From Streptococcus varani (GTDB lineage: Bacteria > Bacillota > Bacilli > Lactobacillales > Streptococcaceae), in NCBI RefSeq assembly GCF_001375655.1, contig NZ_CTEN01000001.1, forward strand, positions 496,001 through 560,000: a stretch of 64,000 nucleotides of DNA. Reading direction: 5' to 3'. Below are positions 1 to 7,687 of the stretch, in pieces. The first letter of the stretch is position 1, and each line of letters starts with the position of its first letter. The notes below the pieces were generated by a model that ran no database searches, had not been told where the DNA came from, and was given only the letters and a program-made list of their open reading frames with translations. The position numbers were made by a program, and so were the translations under genes.

Positions 1-1
1 A

Positions 2-496
2 CTCAAACAAATCTATGCCCATGTTGAAAATGTGATCAATGAAAACGTAGATGACTATTTCAACCTTCAATTTTATTTTGAGAATGGTGTCAATGCTCAG
101 ATTGAGTTGGGAACCTACTTCCTTAGTGATAAGGAAAGTTGGTTTGAACACAATTGGTTCCTAGCAGGAAACAAAGGAACAGCTTATAGTGATGGTTTCT
201 TCCCACAAGGAAAAATCGTTACTACATCAGAGCTCTTAACCAATGTGCCCGGTAAAATCACCATGACACATGCTGGTCCGACACGCTCATTTGGACCGGC
301 TCCAGAAGGTAGGATTATCACCAAGGAACTTCCAAGTGTTGATGTTAATCATGGCATGTTCTTTGAAAATTATTATCAAAACTTCCTCGGTCAGGAAGAG
401 CTGGTTATTAAACCAGAACAAATTTTGCGTCTCATGCGTGTTGTAGATGCGATTCGATTGTCAGCAAAAACTCATAAATCAGTAGATTTTGAATAA
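2..496 (+). CDS. Gfo/Idh/MocA-family oxidoreductase, C-terminal part (cut by window edge)
   Basis: The reading frame is open from base 2, so the start lies upstream of the window; only about 164 C-terminal residues are visible. This part looks like the beta-sheet substrate domain of the NAD(P)-dependent Gfo/Idh/MocA dehydrogenases, with a central stretch on feature-rich sugar-binding strands and a closing helix segment (IRLSAKTHKSVDFE) typical of the family end. The Rossmann domain is not in the window, so cofactor residues cannot be judged. It ends 18 nt before a second, full-length member of the same family, and the two are probably co-transcribed. By analogy with DgpA-type enzymes of C-glycoside catabolism, one of the pair may oxidise a glycoside hydroxyl to a keto group. 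That role is inference from context only. Confidence 0.8.
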   Translation, partial: LKQIYAHVENVINENVDDYFNLQFYFENGVNAQIELGTYFLSDKESWFEHNWFLAGNKGTAYSDGFFPQGKIVTTSELLTNVPGKITMTHAGPTRSFGPAPEGRIITKELPSVDVNHGMFFENYYQNFLGQEELVIKPEQILRLMRVVDAIRLSAKTHKSVDFE

Positions 497-514
497 AAGA
501 AAGGATTTTTTAAA

Positions 515-1633
515 ATGAGTAAAAAACTTAGAGTTGCAGTGATTGGTTGCGGTGGTATTGCCAACAACAAACATTTCCCAGCCTTGACTAGTCAAGCAGA
601 CAAATGTGAATTAGTAGCATTTTGTGATATCAAGGTAGAGCGTGCTAAAGAAGCAGCTGAAAAATTTGGTACAGCAGATGCTAAATACTATGAAGATTAC
701 AAAGAACTTTTGAAAGATGACAGCATCGATGTGGTTCATGTATGTACACCAAACGTTAGTCATGCTCCAATCACCATTGCAGCCTTTGAAGCTGGCAAAC
801 ATGTATTGTGTGAAAAGCCAATGTCACATAGCCCACTTGAAGCTAAGAAGATGTTAGAAGCTTGGAAGAAATCAGGCAAACAATTTACAATTGGTTACCA
901 AAACCGTTTCCGTGATGAGGTTCGTGCCCTCCATGAATCGTGCGAAAAAGGGGAACTTGGAGATATCTACTTTGCCAAAGCCCATGCCCTTCGTCGAAAA
1001 GCAGTTCCAACATGGGGAGTGTTCCCTGATAAATCCCAACAAGGAGGAGGTCCATTGATTGATATCGGTACCCATGCTTTGGACATTACCCTTTGGATGA
1101 TGGACAATTATGAACCTGAAAGTGTTACAGGATCTGTTTTCCACAAATTGGGAAATCTTCCAGGTGCAGAAGAAGGAAATCTCTTTGGTCCTTGGGATAC
1201 AGATACTTATGAAGTAGAAGATTCAGCTTTTGGTTACATCAAGATGAAGAATGGAGCAACCATCTTCTTGGAAGCAGCTTGGGCCTTAAATATCTTGGAA
1301 TCTAAGGAAGCGGCTACAACGCTTTGTGGTACACTTGCAGGTGCGCACATCAATTCAGGTATGAGTTACTCTCAACCTCAGTTAATTTTTAACCGTTCTC
1401 GCAATGGCATCCTCATGCAAGAGGAAATCAGTGGCGCAGGCAATATTGCCTTCTTTGAAGGTGGTGCCAATGCCCCTGAAGTTTTGGAAGCGAAACAATG
1501 GTTGGAAGCTATTCAAAATGGTACCGAGCCATTGGTGAAACCGGAACAGGCATTTGTCGTTACTCAAATCTTGGATGCTATTTACCAAGCTGCTGAGACA
1601 GGCAACGAAGTGAAATTAGAATTGCTTAAATAA
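515..1633 (+). CDS. Gfo/Idh/MocA-family sugar oxidoreductase
   Basis: This is a 372-aa, full-length NAD(P)-dependent sugar dehydrogenase. The N-terminal Rossmann fold has the glycine motif VIGCGGIANNKHFPAL (residues about 9-24). The family EKP motif is present as CEKPMS near residue 110, and GGGPLIDIGTHALD near 180-195 carries the conserved D and H of the active site. The start ATG has an AAAGAAAGGA ribosome site. The gene follows another family member by 18 nt and precedes a DUF6379 / TIM-barrel pair. In described C-deglycosylation systems (DgpA with DgpB/DgpC) an enzyme of this family oxidises the C3 hydroxyl of the sugar before aglycone elimination. A similar keto-forming role is inferred here. 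An inositol or other sugar dehydrogenase is the alternative. Confidence 0.88.
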   Translation: MSKKLRVAVIGCGGIANNKHFPALTSQADKCELVAFCDIKVERAKEAAEKFGTADAKYYEDYKELLKDDSIDVVHVCTPNVSHAPITIAAFEAGKHVLCEKPMSHSPLEAKKMLEAWKKSGKQFTIGYQNRFRDEVRALHESCEKGELGDIYFAKAHALRRKAVPTWGVFPDKSQQGGGPLIDIGTHALDITLWMMDNYEPESVTGSVFHKLGNLPGAEEGNLFGPWDTDTYEVEDSAFGYIKMKNGATIFLEAAWALNILESKEAATTLCGTLAGAHINSGMSYSQPQLIFNRSRNGILMQEEISGAGNIAFFEGGANAPEVLEAKQWLEAIQNGTEPLVKPEQAFVVTQILDAIYQAAETGNEVKLELLK

Positions 1634-1732
1634 GCGAAATCTCCTCTGGGGACTTGACCTCCAAATTCTCTAGATCCTCAGAGAAGACTTTTCTTAAATC
1701 CCTTTTCTAAGGGATTTTAAAAGACAAGAAAA

Positions 1733-1746
1733 AGAAAGCGCTTGCT
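1733..1746 (+). promoter_or_regulatory. Candidate cre (CcpA) site
   Basis: The sequence AGAAAGCGCTTGCT fits the cre consensus TGWAARCGYTWNCW at 13 of 14 positions. It lies 31 bp upstream of the first DUF6379 gene, where it would place this gene and those behind it under carbon catabolite control by CcpA. No matching -35/-10 pair was found next to it. A short A/T-rich hairpin (1694-1720) lies just before. Confidence 0.5.
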
Positions 1747-1777
1747 TAATAGTGGTAAACATAGGAAAGGAATTGTT

Positions 1778-2203
1778 ATGTTTGAAAAATATCTAGTAAA
1801 TCCTCAAGGATTTCGGAATGTGACAAAAGAAGGAAAAACGATTGGTTATGAAGTACAATTGCGTATTCCTTATTATCGTGGACTCTATATGAGTTGTGTT
1901 GAAGTGGTAGACTTGACAGTTGATGGAGTGGAAGTTCCAAACGAAGACAAACTTTTCAAAGTGAAAGGAGATGTCTTCAAATGGTCTGAATTGCCAACTG
2001 TTATCCATCACCGTTGGGCTATGACAGAACCATTGACCGTTTTTTTAAAAAAAGATGGTGGACTATCAGAAGGAGAACATACAGTTCATGGCTTTGTCAG
2101 CCTACGTATCTCTTATTTGCCATTTAATAATGAAGGCGATGATACAAAAGTTTTAGTATTGGAAGAGGAAAGAGAGGAAGAAAACAATGAGTACTCAAAT
2201 TAA
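1778..2203 (+). CDS. DUF6379 protein, C-glycoside deglycosidase beta-subunit-like (module 1)
   Basis: This 141-aa small all-beta protein resembles the beta subunit of C-glycoside deglycosidases (DgpB/CarB-type, DUF6379). The three copies in this window share a GFRN/SFKN N-terminus, a YYRG motif (here IPYYRG near residue 31-36) and a C-terminal SYxPF motif (ISYLPF). The start at 1778 was chosen because GGAAAGG lies 7 nt upstream; an earlier non-ATG start is in frame but has no ribosome site. The gene overlaps the following TIM-barrel gene by 17 nt, which suggests translational coupling of a two-subunit complex. In known systems the beta subunit packs against the TIM-barrel alpha subunit and shapes the substrate pocket. 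Family call is from memory of conserved motifs, not from a search. Confidence 0.8.
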   Translation: MFEKYLVNPQGFRNVTKEGKTIGYEVQLRIPYYRGLYMSCVEVVDLTVDGVEVPNEDKLFKVKGDVFKWSELPTVIHHRWAMTEPLTVFLKKDGGLSEGEHTVHGFVSLRISYLPFNNEGDDTKVLVLEEEREEENNEYSN

Positions 2204-3129
2204 ACGGAGCATTTCTTTGTACAGCTACCAAGAAGAATTTTATACAGGGAAAATGAACTTGGAAGACTGTATCCGTGCAGCTTCTGAAACAGGTGCAACT
2301 GGGATTGAATTTTTGCCAGAGCAAATGTTGCCAGAATTTCCAAATATCACCGATGAATTTGTAGAAGAGTGGCATGGTTGGATGAAAAAATACAATGTTG
2401 AACCAATTGCCTACGATGCCTTCTTGGATCAAAAATTGTTTGCCAACCGTATCTTCACGACTAGCGAATGTGTAGATATGATGAAACGCGATTTGAAATT
2501 GGCTAATCGACTTGGTTTCAAAATCTTGCGTACACTCGTTTCAACACCTTTAGAAGTCATCAAAGAAAGCTTGGCTTACGCGGAAGAAATGAATGTAGTC
2601 ATTGCTCTTGAAGTGCACGCTCCGTTTACTTTTGGTACTCCATGGTTCGAAGAACGTTTGGCTTACATCAAAGAAAGTGGAACGAAATGGTTTGCTATCA
2701 TGCCAGACTTCGGTATCTTCACCAAAAGGTGGAACACCTGATATCATCCATTTCATCGCCGATCGCTATGAACAAGGTTTTGATCCAACTGAAACGCTTG
2801 AATTGGTCAAAGAAAAACCAGAAGCAACAAAATCAGATCTTGCATTTGCTGAATTTTGTCGACACACTGTCTTCACAAATCCACAAATCTTGATTGAAAA
2901 TATGGACTACATTGTTCACTTCCATGGCAAGTTCTATGATGTGACAGAAGATTTGGAAGAAACAAGCATTCCTTACTATGATGTCTTAACCATGTTGAAA
3001 GAAAATGGCTATGACGGCTATATCAGTAGTGAATACGAAGGAAATCGTCACATCCAGGATTATGTTGAAGTAAACTCGATTGAACAAGTAAGCCGTCACC
3101 AACAAATGTTGAAAAAACTAATTGGTTAG
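2187..3129 (+). pseudogene. TIM-barrel C-glycoside deglycosidase alpha-subunit-like, frameshifted (module 1)
   Basis: This would be a sugar-phosphate isomerase/epimerase-like TIM barrel (AP endonuclease 2 fold) of about 313 residues, but the frame breaks at 2724-2727. The first frame ends at 2741 after FGIFTK. The next frame resumes with GGTPDIIHF and runs to 3129. Removing one A from the AAAA run restores continuity with the intact paralogue at 6129. The expected metal-ligand segments are all still encoded: EVHAPF and PDFGIF before the shift, HFHGKFY and SSEYEG after it. As read, the product would lack the last two ligands and so be inactive. The gene overlaps its DUF6379 partner by 17 nt. 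A sequencing error in the short A run is the main alternative to real inactivation. Confidence 0.82.
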
Positions 3130-3139
3130 AGGTGGGGTT

Positions 3140-4000
3140 ATGATTAAACTCATTGCATCGGATATGGATGGGACACTGGTTGCCAGTGACCACCATATCT
3201 CAAAAGAAAATGCAGCTGCTATCAAACATGCACAGGGTAAGGGTGTGGAGTTTATCATTTCAACAGGTCGTAGTTTTGAAGACGCTAGAGGTCAAGTTGA
3301 GGAAGCAGGGATTAGCTGTAATTACTTGGTCATGAATGGAAGCGAATTGCGAAACCATCAAGGCGAGGTGATTCGAAAACACTATTTGGATAATAGCATT
3401 GTTTCGGAAATTGTTACTGATTTGCTGGCGCGTGACTTATTTGTAGAAGTTTATAGTACGGGCGGAACGTTTGCTCTTGGAACAACGGAAGCTTGCAAAT
3501 GGGCCATCGCAGCAAAGATTCACAATTTTTATCCAGATAATGCTGTCGCAGATTTGGTGCTAACGGTTGAGGAACATTTCTTATATAAGGAGCTTAATCG
3601 TATATCAGATGTGCAGCAGGTCTTCAATCAGGGACACGAGGTGGGGAAAATTATCTGTTTTAACCATGATACGAATCTCATCGCTGGACTCAGAGAAGAA
3701 ATCCCATTGAAATATACAGTCAATGCAACGGGCTCTTTTGCCATTAACCTTGAAATCACCAATCCTTTAGCTGATAAAGGAAATGCCATTAAAAACTATG
3801 CACTTTCAAAAGGTATTGACCTTGAGGATGTGATGACTATTGGAGATAGCTTCAATGATATGACCATGATCGATGCTCCCTTTGGCTATACAGTTGCCAT
3901 GGGCAATGCCATCGATGAAATCAAATCAGTTGCCAGATATATCACCGATACCAACGATCAACATGGTGTTGGGAATATCATTAATAAAATTTTAAAATAA
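3140..4000 (+). CDS. HAD-superfamily Cof-type sugar phosphatase
   Basis: This is a 286-aa HAD hydrolase of the Cof/IIB class. Motif I SDMDGTL (nucleophile Asp about residue 8) and motif IV IGDSFNDMTM (about residue 233-242) are complete; the cap domain between them is of the usual size. The start at 3140 was chosen because GAGGTGGGG precedes it by a few bases. It lies 10 nt behind the broken TIM-barrel gene and 21 nt before the PTS IIC gene, so it belongs to the same operon. Family members dephosphorylate sugar phosphates or flavin-type phosphates. In this setting it could remove phosphate from a PTS-derived intermediate, which is inference. Confidence 0.85.
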   Translation: MIKLIASDMDGTLVASDHHISKENAAAIKHAQGKGVEFIISTGRSFEDARGQVEEAGISCNYLVMNGSELRNHQGEVIRKHYLDNSIVSEIVTDLLARDLFVEVYSTGGTFALGTTEACKWAIAAKIHNFYPDNAVADLVLTVEEHFLYKELNRISDVQQVFNQGHEVGKIICFNHDTNLIAGLREEIPLKYTVNATGSFAINLEITNPLADKGNAIKNYALSKGIDLEDVMTIGDSFNDMTMIDAPFGYTVAMGNAIDEIKSVARYITDTNDQHGVGNIINKILK

Positions 4001-4021
4001 TTCATTTGGAGGACAATGAAT

Positions 4022-5320
4022 ATGTCTTTTATGGGACACATGGATAAGGTTCAAATATTTGCTGAAAAATTTTCAGAAAATCGATATTTGAAGGCAATTA
4101 GTAAGGGGATGATAATGACACTACCTGCTACATTAACAGGGTCATTATTGAACCTAATTTCGAATATCTCGATTGAGCCGTATCAAAATTTTCTGATTGC
4201 AACGAATTTGAAAAGTTTGTTGCAGTTGCCCGGAATTTTTACAAGTAATATTTTGGCATTAATTGTTGTTTATTTCATGGCTACGAGGCTAACACAGTCT
4301 TACAAAATGGATGCAACAGTTCCTGGTATTTTAGCGGTGGTGTCATTCTTGATTTTGACCCCATTATCAAAATTCGAGGTGGAAGTCCGTGGAACGCCAA
4401 CAATGACCAACTTTATTTCATTTGATTTCCTTGATCCAAGGGGAATGTTGGTTGCTATTATTATTGGTATAGTTGTTGCAGAATTGTATCGTTTCTTTGT
4501 TGTTAACAATATAACCATCAAAATGCCACCGTCAGTTCCGAAATTTGTAGAACAGTCATTTGCGGCGATCATCCCGTTCTTCTCAATTGCATCATTTATG
4601 GCAATTGTCTCATGGTTATTTGCATTGACAAGTTTTGGAAGTCTTCACCAGCTCGTGTACTCTGTATTGCAAGTTCCAATTCAAAGAATTGGTGGATCTA
4701 TTTGGGGAATTTTGTTTGCATACTCACTCATCGGTTTCTTCTGGTGGTTTGGTATTCACGGTAAAGCATTGGTATTGGGTGTGTTTGGACCAATCATCCA
4801 AACAATGACTGTGGAAAATATGAATGCTGCTGTAAATGGGCTTCAATCGCCACATATCATCGACTGGGGATTCACCTCTGTCTTTATGGAAATTGGTGGT
4901 GGAGGAAGTGTGCTTGGTTTAGCGATTTGTTTCTTACTTTTCGCCAAGAGCGAGCAATACAAGAGCATTGGACGTATCACCGGTTTGACAACCTTCTTCG
5001 GCATTAATGAACCGATTACTTTTGGCGCACCAGTCAGTCTAAATATGTACTTCCTTATTCCGACAGTCATCACACCTCTAGTAACAGGTTTAATCGGATA
5101 CTATTCAGTCCTATCAGGAATCGTTCCGCAAATGAAAGGGACGCAATTGCCAACAGCGACTCCAACATTCTTGAATGCCTTTCTTGTTGGGGGATGGAGA
5201 GGAATGTTGGTTCAAGCAGTCTGCTTAGTTGTCGCAGTACTCATTTATTTCCCGTTTTTCAAAGCTGCCGATTCAAAACAGCTTAAAGATGAGAAAGAGA
5301 TGCTCTCTGAAGTTGCTTAA
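4022..5320 (+). CDS. PTS Lac-family EIIC permease (cellobiose/beta-glucoside type)
   Basis: A 432-aa polytopic membrane protein with about ten hydrophobic segments forms the sugar channel of a Lac-family (CelB-like) phosphotransferase system. The segment FGIHGKALVLGVFGPIIQ and the following FFGINEPITFGAPVSLN are the characteristic substrate-site loops of EIIC Lac. Two ATGs are possible. The one at 4022 is preferred because GGAGGA at 4008-4013 sits 8 nt away, while the ATG at 4016 is only 2 nt from it. EIIB follows after 23 nt and EIIA lies at 7249, so the system is complete. Likely substrates are beta-linked glycosides imported as 6-phosphates; the exact sugar is unknown. Confidence 0.9.
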   Translation: MSFMGHMDKVQIFAEKFSENRYLKAISKGMIMTLPATLTGSLLNLISNISIEPYQNFLIATNLKSLLQLPGIFTSNILALIVVYFMATRLTQSYKMDATVPGILAVVSFLILTPLSKFEVEVRGTPTMTNFISFDFLDPRGMLVAIIIGIVVAELYRFFVVNNITIKMPPSVPKFVEQSFAAIIPFFSIASFMAIVSWLFALTSFGSLHQLVYSVLQVPIQRIGGSIWGILFAYSLIGFFWWFGIHGKALVLGVFGPIIQTMTVENMNAAVNGLQSPHIIDWGFTSVFMEIGGGGSVLGLAICFLLFAKSEQYKSIGRITGLTTFFGINEPITFGAPVSLNMYFLIPTVITPLVTGLIGYYSVLSGIVPQMKGTQLPTATPTFLNAFLVGGWRGMLVQAVCLVVAVLIYFPFFKAADSKQLKDEKEMLSEVA

Positions 5321-5343
5321 ACATAGAAAACGAGGAATTTATC

Positions 5344-5655
5344 ATGGAAAAAATCAATATTTTACTTGTGTGTAATGCTGGTATGAGTACTAGTCTTCTG
5401 ATTGAAAAAATAAAACAGGCAGCAGAAGGAAAAGGAATGGTTGCAGACGTTGATGCCCGACCAGTAGACGATATTGCTTCAAATGTTGAAGGTCGGAATG
5501 TCGTTTTATTAGGTCCACAAGTTCGTTTTAAACTGAGACAAGTTAAAGAGATTGTTGAAGACAAAATTCCAGTTGATGTTATTGACATGTCGGCTTATGG
5601 AACAATGAATGGTGAAAAAGTCTTGCAACAAGCAATTACCCTAGTTTCTAAATAA
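5344..5655 (+). CDS. PTS Lac-family EIIB
   Basis: This 103-aa cytoplasmic phosphocarrier accepts phosphate from EIIA and passes it to the sugar bound by EIIC. The P-loop VCNAGMSTS carries the phosphorylated cysteine at residue 10, and the length is normal for the lactose/cellobiose EIIB family. It follows the EIIC gene by 23 nt with a GAGGAATTT ribosome site. A strong inverted repeat lies directly downstream, before the second DUF6379 gene. Confidence 0.93.
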   Translation: MEKINILLVCNAGMSTSLLIEKIKQAAEGKGMVADVDARPVDDIASNVEGRNVVLLGPQVRFKLRQVKEIVEDKIPVDVIDMSAYGTMNGEKVLQQAITLVSK

Positions 5656-5660
5656 TTTAA

Positions 5661-5700
5661 AGGGTGGTTGAGATATACTTCAACCACCCTCTATTATTTA
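5661..5700 (+). terminator. Strong stem-loop, terminator or processing site
   Basis: An 11-bp perfect stem (AGGGTGGTTGA with TCAACCACCCT, loop of 8) stands between the EIIB gene and the second DUF6379 gene. It is followed by a T-rich but interrupted tail (CTATTATTTA). It may act as a partial terminator that lowers expression of the downstream module relative to the PTS genes. Confidence 0.65.
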
Positions 5701-5718
5701 TAAGAGAAAGGAAAAGTT

Positions 5719-6117
5719 ATGGCAGGAAGAGAAATTTTCAATCCAAATTCTTTTAAAAACACTATTAAAGATAATCGAGTGATTGGTTTTGAATTTGGAA
5801 TAAAGGCTCAATATTATAGAGGGATTACTCTATCAATTGTAAGGGATTTAAATATTACAATTGATGAGCAGCAGATTAAAAGGGAAGATATATTATTTAG
5901 CGTAAATGACGCTACCTTCACCTTAGAAGAAATGAGGACAGTAATTGATTCAGATTACAGATGGGAATTTGGGGAATTTGCTAAGGTTACAGTATTGAAA
6001 GAAGATGGGCTGCCTTTAGGTGAACACCACATTAAAGTCATACAAGTACTAGCTCCATCCTATATGCCATTCCAGATAGAGTCTATCTGTGAAATTGATT
6101 TTAATCTATCAGAATAG
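5719..6117 (+). CDS. DUF6379 protein, C-glycoside deglycosidase beta-subunit-like (module 2)
   Basis: This 132-aa protein is the second member of the DUF6379 / beta-subunit family here. It keeps the shared N-terminal SFKN, the YYRG motif (AQYYRG, residues about 34-39) and the C-terminal SYMPF motif. The start ATG has GAGAAAGGAAAAG upstream. The TIM-barrel partner begins 11 nt after the stop, so the two are surely co-translated. Sequence divergence from module 1 is large, which suggests separate substrates or separate origins and not a recent duplication. The function is inferred from family and pairing. Confidence 0.8.
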   Translation: MAGREIFNPNSFKNTIKDNRVIGFEFGIKAQYYRGITLSIVRDLNITIDEQQIKREDILFSVNDATFTLEEMRTVIDSDYRWEFGEFAKVTVLKEDGLPLGEHHIKVIQVLAPSYMPFQIESICEIDFNLSE

Positions 6118-6128
6118 GAGATGACAGA

Positions 6129-7184
6129 ATGAAAAGAAGTGTTTCATTATACAGTTATCAAGATGAATACTATGAGGGGAAACTGAACCTAGAATCTTGT
6201 TTAGCTGAAGTTTCAAAAACTGGTGCTGAAGGTGTAGAACTATTGGCAGAGCAAATGATAAAACGCTTTCCGGATAGTATCGATGAGGAGTCGTTTCAAG
6301 AACAATGGAAAGTGTGGTTAGAAAAGTACCAACTAAAGCCAGTTTGTTATGATGCCTTTTTAGAAAATAAACTATTTGATAACCGAACATTAACGTTAAG
6401 AGAACAAGTGAAAATGATGAAGCGAGATATTCGTTTGGCATCGATCCTAGGTTTCAAAGTGCTTAGAACACTAGTTTCAACTCCGCTTGAAGTCATCGAA
6501 GGCAGCCTGGCCTATGCAAAAGAAAAAGATGTCAAAATTGGCATTGAAGTTCATGCTCCCTTTTCTCTCAATTCAACCTGGGCAGATAGTTACCTAGATT
6601 TGATTAAACGTACCGGAACAAAACACTTTGGTTTTATTCCAGATTTAGGCATTTTTTGTAAGAGTATTCCGGATGTTGTGCGTGATAAGGCTTTAATAAG
6701 AGGAGCAAAACCAGAGTGTGTTGCTTTAGTTGATAAAGCGTATGAGAAGCGTGTGGAAGATGGATTTATAAAAATTGAGTATGACTTGAATCTTGGAAAA
6801 GCGAACATGGCCTATCGTGAGGCTAACGGGCTTTCAAAATTATTGGAGTCAGTTAAAGCCATGGGAGGCGGAAAAGCAGATTTGGATTATGCCAATGCAT
6901 CCTTCACTTATTCCTGGTCAGATCCTCAAGATTTGATTGATAATATTGACCATATTATCCATATTCACGCAAAATTTTATAATGTACACGATGACTATGT
7001 TGAGACATCGGTTGCAATTCCGGAAATCATTGATGCACTCAAAACCGCGGGATATTCAGGATATTTAAGTTCAGAATATGAGGGCGGAGAGCACCTAAGG
7101 AACTATACAAATGTTGATAGCATTGAACAGGTGAGAAGACACCAACAGCTATTAAAAGATTCGATCAGTCTAATTTCTAACTAA
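6129..7184 (+). CDS. TIM-barrel C-glycoside deglycosidase alpha-subunit-like protein (module 2, intact)
   Basis: At 351 aa this is the only full-length long-form alpha subunit of the three. It is a sugar isomerase/epimerase-type TIM barrel. Probable metal ligands are E140 in EVHAPF, D172 in PDLGIF, H280 in HIHAKFY and E316 in SSEYEGG, the E-D-H-E set expected for this fold. Residues 178-245 form an extra segment that is much reduced in the 287-aa module 3 protein. In described DgpBC-type complexes the metal-bearing alpha subunit eliminates the aglycone from a 3-keto-glucoside. The same chemistry on a phosphorylated or free keto-glycoside is inferred. Start ATG has AGGAGATGACAG upstream. A terminator follows at 7193. 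Confidence 0.85.
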   Translation: MKRSVSLYSYQDEYYEGKLNLESCLAEVSKTGAEGVELLAEQMIKRFPDSIDEESFQEQWKVWLEKYQLKPVCYDAFLENKLFDNRTLTLREQVKMMKRDIRLASILGFKVLRTLVSTPLEVIEGSLAYAKEKDVKIGIEVHAPFSLNSTWADSYLDLIKRTGTKHFGFIPDLGIFCKSIPDVVRDKALIRGAKPECVALVDKAYEKRVEDGFIKIEYDLNLGKANMAYREANGLSKLLESVKAMGGGKADLDYANASFTYSWSDPQDLIDNIDHIIHIHAKFYNVHDDYVETSVAIPEIIDALKTAGYSGYLSSEYEGGEHLRNYTNVDSIEQVRRHQQLLKDSISLISN

Positions 7185-7192
7185 CGATAGTA

Positions 7193-7226
7193 GAAGTGGC
7201 TGTGTTTCAGTCACTTCATTTTTATT
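7193..7226 (+). terminator. Rho-independent terminator after module 2
   Basis: The stem GAAGTGGCTG / CAGTCACTTC (one G-U pair, loop TGTTT) is followed by ATTTTTATT. It ends the module 2 genes before the EIIA gene, although read-through to EIIA would be needed if no other promoter exists. Confidence 0.75.
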
Positions 7227-7248
7227 CAAACTAAGTTGAGGGTTTAAA

Positions 7249-7575
7249 ATGGAAAATGAAAACATGCTCGTCTTTATGGAGCTGATTATGCACTCAGGAA
7301 ATGGGAAAAGTGATGCCTTTGAAGCGATTCAATTTGCAAAAAATGGTGATTTTGAACAAGCGGACGCGATGCTGGCTTCGGCTAAAAAATCCTTAATAGA
7401 AGCTCACCACGTTCAAACCAATATGCTAACCGAAGAAGCTCGAGGGAGCAAGACGGAAATGACATTATTGGGAGTTCACAGTCAAGATCATTTGATGACA
7501 GCGATGACCTTTATGGATTTAGCGGTTGAAATGATTGACATGTATAAAAAGATGTATCAACAAAAAAATATATAA
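7249..7575 (+). CDS. PTS Lac-family EIIA
   Basis: This 108-aa all-helical phosphocarrier completes the Lac-type PTS whose IIC and IIB lie at 4022 and 5344. The motif GVHSQDHLMTAM carries the phosphorylated histidine at residue 77, and the second conserved His (residue 81) is present. The protein has the usual trimer-forming length. It is separated from IIB by the module 2 pair, so transport and cleavage genes are interleaved. The stretch 7576-7687 holds no further gene. Confidence 0.92.
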   Translation: MENENMLVFMELIMHSGNGKSDAFEAIQFAKNGDFEQADAMLASAKKSLIEAHHVQTNMLTEEARGSKTEMTLLGVHSQDHLMTAMTFMDLAVEMIDMYKKMYQQKNI

Positions 7576-7687
7576 TTGCTGTTCAAGGCTAAAGCCAATT
7601 GATTCAGTAAAAGATAAGCTGGGCTGGAGGTTTGTTATCAAATCCACCACTGGTTAATAATAAGTTTTAGATAAGATTGGTGAGAAA

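Noticed and set aside
2720-2745. Programmed -1 frameshift in the module 1 TIM-barrel gene
   Set aside because: The site ACC AAA AGG is not a good slippery heptamer, and the paralogues are uninterrupted; a simple one-base insertion is more likely.
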